Shown piece after piece: positions 49,701-56,205 of a DNA stretch of 56,205 nt. Each line of letters opens with the position of its first letter. Position 1 is the stretch's first letter. Origin of the DNA: Acetobacteraceae bacterium (GTDB lineage Bacteria > Pseudomonadota > Alphaproteobacteria > Acetobacterales > Acetobacteraceae). A program made the translations under genes and the position numbers. The stretch lies in assembly GCA_025354865.1 (NCBI GenBank), contig JANXMB010000018.1:1-56205 (forward strand), given 5' to 3'. A model generated the notes under the pieces. The model made no database searches. It worked only from the letters and a program-made list of their open reading frames with translations, and was not told the origin of the DNA.

Positions 49701-50801
49701 CTACCCGAACATTACCACGCTGCGAACGGTTTCGCCGCGCTTCAACGCAGCAAACCCTTCGTTGATTTGTTCCAAACCGATCCGAGCCGAGATCATTTCG
49801 TCGAGTTTCAGTTTTCCATCGAGATAGGCGCGTGCCAACAACGGGAAATCCTGCGCCGGTTTGCCGCCACCATAGCTGCTGCGGACGATGCGTTTTTCCT
49901 GCATCAAGCTACCCCATCGGAACGATACTTCATCGTTGACCGCAATTTTCCCCAACCAGACGACCTGCCCGCCGGGTCGCACGGTTTCGACCGAGAGACG
50001 GAACGATTCGGCGCGCCCGGCGGCTTCGAAGACGACGTCCGCGCCGCGATTTTCAGTCATCGACCGTACAAGATCGGCAACGTCCGCCGGATCGCAAGCA
50101 TGGGTCGCACCGATCGCCTGCGCGAGTTGCCGGCGCGACACATTAGGATCGACTGCAACGATCGACCCGGCCCCCGCCAACCGACAGCCTTGGATGGCGG
50201 AAAGCCCAACGGCTCCGCAGCCAATGACGACCGCGACATCGCCCCAACGCAAGGCCGCCACCCGTGTTGCCGCCCCCACCCCTGTCATGACCCCGCAACC
50301 GATCAAGGCCGCCCGATCGAACGGCATGGAGTCGGGCACCCGGATCGCGGCCTGCGCCGGCACGACACAATATTCCGCAAAGCCACCGAGATACATCAAC
50401 TGGTGCATGGGCACGGCGTCGCAGGACAAGCGCGGGGTGCCATCGAAATGAAACCCTTTTCCGCCGTTGGCAAGAAACGTCCGGCACAGGATCGGCTGCG
50501 CCCGCTCGCAATAAAAGCATGTGCCGCAATGCGGGTTCCAGGACAGCACCACGCGATCGCCGACGGCCAGATCCGAAACACCGGCCCCCACCTCGGCAAT
50601 TTCGCCGGCTGCTTCGTGTCCCAACACAGCAGGCAATTGGATGGCAATGGCGCCCTCCATAGCCTCCAGATCGGTGTGGCAAAGGCTGGCAGCCCTGATA
50701 CGGACGAGCACGTCGCCCGGACGAACCGGCCCGACATCGACGGTTTCGATCGTCATGGGGGCGTCGACACGGCGTAAAACGGCAGCTTTGGCCTGCGGCA
50801 T
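49701..50801 (-). CDS. Zinc-dependent alcohol dehydrogenase (MDR, class III-like)
   Basis: The 366-residue MDR enzyme has the catalytic zinc ligands C41 (SLCHTDLEAM) and H62 (VLGHEAAGEI), the structural zinc cysteines C92, C95, C98 and C106 (HCGTCFYCERAQPILC), and the NAD-binding VVIGCGAVGLSAIQG (about 187-201). The pattern is that of class III-type/glutathione-dependent or benzyl-alcohol-type dehydrogenases; the substrate is unknown. It follows the TonB receptor gene by 29 bases and is part of the operon that ends at 45764. Confidence 0.93.
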   Translation of the reverse strand: MPQAKAAVLRRVDAPMTIETVDVGPVRPGDVLVRIRAASLCHTDLEAMEGAIAIQLPAVLGHEAAGEIAEVGAGVSDLAVGDRVVLSWNPHCGTCFYCERAQPILCRTFLANGGKGFHFDGTPRLSCDAVPMHQLMYLGGFAEYCVVPAQAAIRVPDSMPFDRAALIGCGVMTGVGAATRVAALRWGDVAVVIGCGAVGLSAIQGCRLAGAGSIVAVDPNVSRRQLAQAIGATHACDPADVADLVRSMTENRGADVVFEAAGRAESFRLSVETVRPGGQVVWLGKIAVNDEVSFRWGSLMQEKRIVRSSYGGGKPAQDFPLLARAYLDGKLKLDEMISARIGLEQINEGFAALKRGETVRSVVMFG

Positions 50802-50830
50802 AGTCTCGCTTTCTTTCGGGTAGACGGATG

Positions 50831-53143
50831 TTAAAACGTAACCCGCATTCCAGCAAAACCCGCAACCGGCGGGGCCGGGCTCAGGCTGCGCGTGTTCGCT
50901 GCCCCCGGCACCTGCGCAATCGGTATCGCAGAGGTGGAGGAGAAGGTTCCAAACGTTTCGTATTTAGCGTTCAGCACATTTCTAACCAGTGCGAAAAGCT
51001 CGACAGATTCGGTCAGACGGTACGAAGTATTTGCCGATACAACCAGATAAACCCCCGTTTCCGGCGTCAGATTTGCTTCGTCGCCAAACAATGTCTGACC
51101 CGAACTGAAAACCGCCGAAACGCCAACCGTCCAGGCATCGTTCGCGGCATAACTCAGCCCGGCTTTGACGCGATGGCGCGGGATACCGGGCAGTCGATTT
51201 CCGGCAGACAGATGGATCTGCCCATTGGCATCGGCCATCGGGTTGAGCGGACTTGCCAACGTCAGCGCTGTTTGAAAGGTCGCGTCGGTATAGGTGTAAT
51301 TTAGCCAGGCCCGAAGGCGGGGAGACCGCAGCGTTGTACCGATCTCGATCCCTTGTCTGCGCACTAGCGGAACGTTCTGGAAATATGCGAGACCGGGTGT
51401 ATCGCTGGCAACGAAAAGAATTTCGTCGCTTGTGTCGGTGCGATACGCAGCCAGATTCCACTCCATCGTCGTTTCGGGATCGATTGCGAATTGTCCCCGC
51501 AAACCTACCTCGACCGTGCGGCCGACCACTTGTTTCAACGAGGGATCCCCAACGAAAAAATTCGCCAACGTACAAGGCATCGCGCTACTCGCGCACGACA
51601 ACTCAGATGGCGTCGGTGCTCGGTTTGCCTCCGTGTAACTCGCATAGACGGACATCGTGGGAGAAATCTTATAGGTCGCACCGATACCGGGATTGAGTCG
51701 GACAAAGCGATGCGACCCGTTCAATGCCGAACCATTTCTATCGTGCAGATCGATATCGGCGATATTGAGCCGAGCACTGAAGGAGACGGAAAGAGACGGT
51801 GTGGCATCGAAGATATCGGAGAGGTACATTCCGTAATAACGGGTCGATGTGCCTAATTTAACGGGCGCGATCGAGCCATCCGGTTGCACCACAACGCTGC
51901 CGGGGCCGATGAACCGACGGTCTGCCGACACACCCCCGATCGCCGTATTCGCGCCGAACGACGATAGGCCGCCATCGAAACTAGCGCCCGAAACGATCTT
52001 ATTGTGCAGCCCGAAAATTGCCCCCTCGTGTGTTAACTGGGCCGCTACTCCATAACCATTCGTATCGAGACCCAGGCTGTTCAATTGCGCGTAAGGTCCC
52101 CCATTCAGGAAATCGGGTATCGGCGCACCGTTCCGACCGATCAGCGGTTTCCCGTTATCGTCGCACAAATTGCCGCCGCAAGGCGTAGCCGACGTGGTAT
52201 TTCCATTGACGATACGCTGCGACAGGTTACTGTAATACATCGCTCCCTGGATCGAGGTTGTATCGCTCGCGTCCCAGGTACCGTTGAGCCCGACCAGCGC
52301 GTATTTGTTGGCAGTTGCGTTGGGTAGGGTAAAGGCCGCGTTCCGTTGGGCGTTCAGCAGTTCGACCGGCGTCGTGCCAGGCCCATTCAGCATGTTGTCG
52401 GCAAGCAGAACCGTTGCATGAACCTCGGCAGATTTACCGCGCCAACCAAGATCGCCAAAAAATTGCCGAACGTCCGATTGGTTGGATTGACGCCAGCCAT
52501 CGCTATGTACCGCATTGGTAGCGAAATAGGCCGCTGTGTCGCCGCTTTTTCTTCCATATTCGAACGATCCGCCCAAAGTGCCGAACGATCCTCCGCGAAC
52601 GATCGACGACGATCCTTGGTAGGTAAATCCGTTTTTCAATCTTATCGACAGCGCGCCACCCAATGCATTCAAGCCGAATGCAGGGTTCGAACTTTGCAGG
52701 TTCAATTTGTCGATCGCAATATCGGGCAACAAGTCCCAGTTGACCGTATCGGCGAACGGTTGATTGAGCCGAATTCCGTTCGCATAAACAGCGATTCCTT
52801 GCGGATTGCCGTCGAGCGGCGACGCCACAAACCCACGATACACTAAATTCGGCTGAAATTCATTCCCCTGGGCATCGCCGATCGCCACACTCGGCGTCCG
52901 CTCCTCCAGCAGATTGAGCATGGGCGCGAGGCCGATCGAATGCAGATCTTGTCTATCGTAAACCGCAATAGAGGCGGGAATTTTGTCGCGGTCGAAGCCT
53001 GTGCCCAGCAGCGGTGTCGCCCCGATCACCTCGATCTCCGGCAATCGTTGTGCTTCCACAACCTGCGAAAAAAGCAACGCAATCGCAAACGCCGCAAGGT
53101 TCCTACGGTTCGCTTTGCGTCGAAAATTACGAACGAGAGACAC
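50831..53143 (-). CDS. TonB-dependent outer-membrane receptor
   Basis: The 770-residue protein has a signal peptide (residues 1-31, ending VEA), a plug domain (about 35-165: IEVIGATPLLGTGFDRDKIP, NLVYRGFVASPLDGNPQGIA, NPAFGLNALGGALSIRLKNG) and a beta-barrel ending in the usual aromatic residue (AGFAGMRVTF). It resembles receptors for iron complexes, cobalamin or other ligands, but no riboswitch or siderophore gene is seen. The GTG start has AAGGG eight bases upstream, inside the last codons of the sugar permease gene four bases away, so it is co-transcribed with the ABC importer. Confidence 0.92.
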   Translation of the reverse strand: MSLVRNFRRKANRRNLAAFAIALLFSQVVEAQRLPEIEVIGATPLLGTGFDRDKIPASIAVYDRQDLHSIGLAPMLNLLEERTPSVAIGDAQGNEFQPNLVYRGFVASPLDGNPQGIAVYANGIRLNQPFADTVNWDLLPDIAIDKLNLQSSNPAFGLNALGGALSIRLKNGFTYQGSSSIVRGGSFGTLGGSFEYGRKSGDTAAYFATNAVHSDGWRQSNQSDVRQFFGDLGWRGKSAEVHATVLLADNMLNGPGTTPVELLNAQRNAAFTLPNATANKYALVGLNGTWDASDTTSIQGAMYYSNLSQRIVNGNTTSATPCGGNLCDDNGKPLIGRNGAPIPDFLNGGPYAQLNSLGLDTNGYGVAAQLTHEGAIFGLHNKIVSGASFDGGLSSFGANTAIGGVSADRRFIGPGSVVVQPDGSIAPVKLGTSTRYYGMYLSDIFDATPSLSVSFSARLNIADIDLHDRNGSALNGSHRFVRLNPGIGATYKISPTMSVYASYTEANRAPTPSELSCASSAMPCTLANFFVGDPSLKQVVGRTVEVGLRGQFAIDPETTMEWNLAAYRTDTSDEILFVASDTPGLAYFQNVPLVRRQGIEIGTTLRSPRLRAWLNYTYTDATFQTALTLASPLNPMADANGQIHLSAGNRLPGIPRHRVKAGLSYAANDAWTVGVSAVFSSGQTLFGDEANLTPETGVYLVVSANTSYRLTESVELFALVRNVLNAKYETFGTFSSTSAIPIAQVPGAANTRSLSPAPPVAGFAGMRVTF

Positions 53144-53147
53144 AGAA

Positions 53148-53981
53148 TTAACCCTTAACGCCGCCCATGGTCAAACCCGCTACCATGTAGTGCCGCATTG
53201 CGTAATAGGTCGCGATCGGCGGCATCGCATATACGATCGCTGTTGCCATCATGTAATTCCATGGTGCCTCGTCGCTATCGAAAAATTGGTCCAACGCAAC
53301 TGCGACCGTCATGCTCTCGGTCGAGGACAACAGCAAAAACTGGTACAGATATTCGTTCCATGCCAGCAGCAGCGCATAAGTGCCGACAGCGACGAGCGCC
53401 GGCGCCATCAAGGGTAGATAAATGCGCTGAAATATCTGCCACGGCGTGGCGCCATCGACGCGGGCGGCGTCGTCGAGTTCCAGCGGTACAAGACAACCGT
53501 ACTGTCGCAGAATAAGGATCGCGTAGGGTGTTGCAAACATCGCCTGCGCGATGACGACCGACCACAAACTATCCGACAATCCGTAACGATGCATGATGCT
53601 CACGAAGGGAATGGCCAGAAACGATGCCGGAACAGCATATGTCAGTAACGTGGCATTGGCGAACACCCAACTATATCGCCAGCGCATCCGACCGAGGGCG
53701 AAACTGGCCAGGGAGCCAATGGAAACAGTCACTACCATCGTGGTGAAGCCAATGAAGCAACTGTTACCGAACTGATGCCAGAAATGTTCCAGATACCAAT
53801 AGTCCTGGCTCCAGACGACCTGGAAGCTCTCGAACGACCATTCGACCGGAAAAATATTGCCCGAATACTCAGCTGCATCGTCGTCCAATGCGATGAGTAG
53901 CATATTATATATTGGCAACAACGTCCAAACCGCGATCACGATGCCGATCGCAATTTTGCCGATACGTCGGAACGTGTTCAT
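53148..53981 (-). CDS. Carbohydrate ABC transporter permease, MalG type
   Basis: The 277-residue inner-membrane permease has six hydrophobic segments and the EAA loop LDDAARVDGATPWQIFQRIY with LPLMAP (about 178-206), which docks the ATPase. It is the second of two permeases and overlaps the first by four bases (ATGA). Its final codons contain the ribosome-binding site of the TonB receptor gene. The family serves maltose, glycerol-3-phosphate and other sugars or polyols. No ATPase gene is found in the window. Confidence 0.92.
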   Translation of the reverse strand: MNTFRRIGKIAIGIVIAVWTLLPIYNMLLIALDDDAAEYSGNIFPVEWSFESFQVVWSQDYWYLEHFWHQFGNSCFIGFTTMVVTVSIGSLASFALGRMRWRYSWVFANATLLTYAVPASFLAIPFVSIMHRYGLSDSLWSVVIAQAMFATPYAILILRQYGCLVPLELDDAARVDGATPWQIFQRIYLPLMAPALVAVGTYALLLAWNEYLYQFLLLSSTESMTVAVALDQFFDSDEAPWNYMMATAIVYAMPPIATYYAMRHYMVAGLTMGGVKG

Positions 53982-54856
53982 AACTGCACCTCGTTCGCAC
54001 GAACCCGGCGCATCAACAGGATTGTTAGCGGAACCAGAAGGGGCAGAGCCGATATCATCGCCGCCATACCCAGGGGCGGATCGCCGACGGTGAACGCCGT
54101 ATGGATGCCATATGTGGCCAAAACCTCGGTCGAATGCGCCGGCGCACCGCCGGATACGAAAAAGACGCCGCTATATTCGCCGATCGACCATAACGCCGAA
54201 AGCAACGTGCAAACAAAATAGAGATTTCCTAAAATCGGGAACGTTACATAGGAGAACCGGCGAATGCCGACGGCGCCATCGACATCGGCGGCATCGTATA
54301 TCTCCTGCGGGATCGCCATGCGGCCGGCCAGGAATATCAAGGTCCAGAACGGCATCCATTTCCAGACCGTCGCAGCAATATCGATCCCGAGTGCCAATAC
54401 ATAGGAATTGAACCAAATCGGTCCTTCGATATCGAAGAATTGTTCTAATAAACTATTTGCAAATCCGAAGCGGCCAACGAACATCCAGTGCCAGGCGACG
54501 AAGGCCGGTATTGCAGGCAAAGCCCAAGGCAGCATGAATAGGACCAGAAGCCCCTTAATCCATCGATTGCGATCCATAAAATAGCCCGAGAGCAGCAGGG
54601 CCATAAACATCGTGACGTTTGTGCCGATCCCGACGTAGACGATCGTATTGAGCGCGGTCGGAAAATAGCGGGGATCGTCGATCAGTTCCCGATACAACGA
54701 TGGCGTACTGCCCAACCATAGCGCCCAGGCGAGCGGATAAAGCAAAAATGCGAGCAATACAGCGATATAAGGCAACAAAAATGCTGCTATCCATGCGAGT
54801 TCGGTACCCTGCGACCCGATCGTCCGGCTTGCAAACCGCCGGCACGCACCACGCAT
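53978..54856 (-). CDS. Carbohydrate ABC transporter permease, MalF type
   Basis: The 292-residue permease has six membrane segments (first at about 20-42, LAWIAAFLLPYIAVLLAFLL) and the EAA loop EIYDAADVDGAVGIRRFSYV with TFPILGN. I chose the ATG at 54856 because AAGGA lies six bases upstream; an in-frame ATG at 54883 adds nine residues but has no ribosome-binding site. It overlaps the MalG-type gene and follows the binding-protein gene by about 170 bases, so the set is a standard sugar importer. Confidence 0.9.
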   Translation of the reverse strand: MRGACRRFASRTIGSQGTELAWIAAFLLPYIAVLLAFLLYPLAWALWLGSTPSLYRELIDDPRYFPTALNTIVYVGIGTNVTMFMALLLSGYFMDRNRWIKGLLVLFMLPWALPAIPAFVAWHWMFVGRFGFANSLLEQFFDIEGPIWFNSYVLALGIDIAATVWKWMPFWTLIFLAGRMAIPQEIYDAADVDGAVGIRRFSYVTFPILGNLYFVCTLLSALWSIGEYSGVFFVSGGAPAHSTEVLATYGIHTAFTVGDPPLGMAAMISALPLLVPLTILLMRRVRANEVQL

Positions 54857-55023
54857 TTTCGATCCTTGGTTGGATGTATTCATCGTTGGCTAATAATACC
54901 TAACTGCACCGAAGGCAAAACTCCCTGTACCCAACCTAGCATGCGGGACGAATTGGATTCGCAATGGTCGATGGCGATACCTGCGTGCCGTCGGGATCTG
55001 GAGCACCGGACGCAGTTCCGGCT

Positions 55024-56205
55024 TCATCCGAAGACGACCTTCGCAAATATTTCCTCGACCCGCTTGAATGCTTTATCGACCGCCTGCGAGGCGGTCATGC
55101 CGTTCTTAATGACATCGGCGTGGCATTGGCCCCAGATCTGTTCTGCGGCGACTTTGCCCCAGGCCGGATTGAAACCATTATATTGCGCGACCGTCGGCCC
55201 CAGAACAGCGGTCCTCACATAGGCGGCCCGATGCGGGTCGAGCGTGGGGTCCAACCACCACGGGTCCTGCTTCACGATCGACGGTATCACCGGAACCCAA
55301 CGCCCCAGGCCGTTTTTGACATTGTCGTTCATGACTTCGGGTTGCATCATGTACGACATGAATTCCTTTGCAACACCGATGTTCTTGGCATTTTTCGGAA
55401 TAAAGCCCCCGCCAGCACCGAGTTGCGCGGGCATCGGCGTGCCATCGTTCCGCTTCGGCAAGCCCATCACCACCATCTCCTCCCAATAGGCTTTCTTGTT
55501 TTTAATCATCGCGAGTTCGGTCGACAGCGTGCCGTCGAAATCCATGATGAACAGCTTCTCGTGGTATCCATTGTTGTCGTCGGCATCGTTCCAGCTCAAC
55601 GCCTCGGGCGGAACGAAGCCGCCCTTATAGGCACTGGTCATAAATTCGACGGAACGAATCGCCGCTTCCCGTATTTTTGGGTCGGCGGTATGCAGTTTGC
55701 CATCCCGGGTGACGATGTCCTGCCCGCCATTGGCAATCAGAAAATGCGCGAACAAACCGTTCCCATCGTTCGGTCCGACAGTCGTGACCTGCAATCCCAG
55801 AGCGTACATTTTGCGCATGCCCTTGGCGCGCAACGCTGCCTGCATGGGCTTGAAGAAATTCCAAAAGGCATCCCATGTGGGCGGCGCATCTTTGAGATCG
55901 AAGCCTGCTTTCGTTACCAAATCGCCCCAGATATGAAATGGCGCGCAGGCTTGCTTCACCGGTGCCAAATAGAACGCCCGTTGCTTCGTCCGGTTGTTAT
56001 AGAAACTCGAATTCAACAAAGCCGTCTCGCTCAGCAGTGCTTTTTGCTTCTCAACGACATCGCTGACGTCTTCGAGTTTGTCGTCCCAGGCATTTTGCGG
56101 CAGAATCGTCGTTGGGGCATCGTGGAAAATCAGATCGGGGACGTCGCCACTCGTCAGCGCAGCGATCGCTTTTTGGTTCAATGCCTGAAATGGCATAATG
56201 CTATT
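55024..56205 (-). CDS. Extracellular sugar-binding protein of an ABC importer, 5' end cut by window
   Basis: The last 393 codons of a family 1 extracellular solute-binding protein are present; the frame is open to the end of the window and the ATG at 56196 is probably internal, so the signal peptide is missing. Recognisable blocks are ALTSGDVPDLIFHDAPTTIL, PPTWDAFWNFFKPMQAALRA, GLFAHFLIANGGQDIVTRDG and GGGFIPKNAKNIGVAKEFMS. The protein would deliver its ligand to the permeases encoded downstream. The ligand is unknown. The 140-base gap to the permease genes is without a clear terminator. Confidence 0.88.
   Translation of the reverse strand, partial: NSIMPFQALNQKAIAALTSGDVPDLIFHDAPTTILPQNAWDDKLEDVSDVVEKQKALLSETALLNSSFYNNRTKQRAFYLAPVKQACAPFHIWGDLVTKAGFDLKDAPPTWDAFWNFFKPMQAALRAKGMRKMYALGLQVTTVGPNDGNGLFAHFLIANGGQDIVTRDGKLHTADPKIREAAIRSVEFMTSAYKGGFVPPEALSWNDADDNNGYHEKLFIMDFDGTLSTELAMIKNKKAYWEEMVVMGLPKRNDGTPMPAQLGAGGGFIPKNAKNIGVAKEFMSYMMQPEVMNDNVKNGLGRWVPVIPSIVKQDPWWLDPTLDPHRAAYVRTAVLGPTVAQYNGFNPAWGKVAAEQIWGQCHADVIKNGMTASQAVDKAFKRVEEIFAKVVFG

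Noticed and set aside
50802-53200. A cobalamin or other riboswitch ahead of the TonB receptor
   Set aside because: Only four bases separate the receptor from the upstream permease gene, leaving no room for a riboswitch.
1-56205. tRNA, rRNA, integrase or prophage genes
   Set aside because: No cloverleaf-like intergenic sequence, attachment-site duplication, integrase or phage structural gene could be recognised on either strand by reading; a tRNAscan-type search would be the decisive check.

Overview
The window is about 56.2 kb of high-GC, gene-dense chromosome with no rRNA, tRNA, CRISPR array, phage or plasmid signature. The gene set (SUF operon with an Rrf2 regulator and a SufU-type scaffold, Usg, DUF2336, DUF1244, DUF1028, YqgE, a TrxR-like ferredoxin-NADP reductase, HflKC/DegP, methylcrotonyl-CoA carboxylase) points to an alphaproteobacterium, most likely Rhodospirillales/Acetobacteraceae. 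The family-level placement is an inference from gene content and protein style, not from a marker gene.

Layout. 1-12.7 kb: mixed housekeeping and accessory genes: the tail of an ABC-F ATPase, DUF1028, panB, usg, a secreted NTF2-like protein, two class II aldolases around a beta-lactamase-fold hydrolase and a ferredoxin-NADP reductase, DUF2336, an MFS transporter, a LolA-like protein, a gamma-glutamyl hydrolase-like amidotransferase, yqgE and an SDR. 12.8-19.2 kb: one tightly overlapping SUF operon (Rrf2-sufB-sufC-sufD-sufS-sufU-sufT-sufA). 19.2-26.3 kb: a repeat-rich gap, a zinc-ribbon protein, the Fe-S carrier mrp, then divergently hflK-hflC-degP and a second SPFH-like membrane protein. 26.3-33.3 kb: serB, mepA, a Wza-like lipoprotein, aroQ, a complete sulfonate/taurine-type ABC importer, a HbpS/GlcG-like protein and ygfZ. 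33.4-43.5 kb: a peptide-type binding protein, DUF1244, glycerate 2-kinase with pyruvate kinase, DUF1203, a crotonase, and the mccA/mccB pair. 43.6-56.2 kb: an accessory block on the minus strand, by eye less GC-rich than the rest, with a sugar ABC importer, a TonB-dependent receptor, an MDR alcohol dehydrogenase, DUF6166, two SDRs, an NMT1-type binding protein, a phosphoribosyltransferase-HAD fusion and a large secreted alpha/beta hydrolase.

Genes that work together: the SUF operon builds Fe-S clusters, which Mrp and YgfZ also serve; HflKC, DegP and the extra SPFH protein form a membrane quality-control block; the last 10 kb looks like one uptake-and-oxidation operon in which a TonB receptor gene starts four bases after an inner-membrane sugar permease gene.

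The most unusual material is non-coding. A modular element of about 100 bp, made of a nested left hairpin and a right hairpin, occurs in six places in intact, half, tandem or decayed form, and its inner stem shows compensatory change. A second, unrelated family appears as two tandem long hairpins between hflC and degP that keep the same outer arms but have entirely different, still self-complementary inner arms. A third structure, three 15-bp ends in alternating orientation, interlocks with the first element after sufA.
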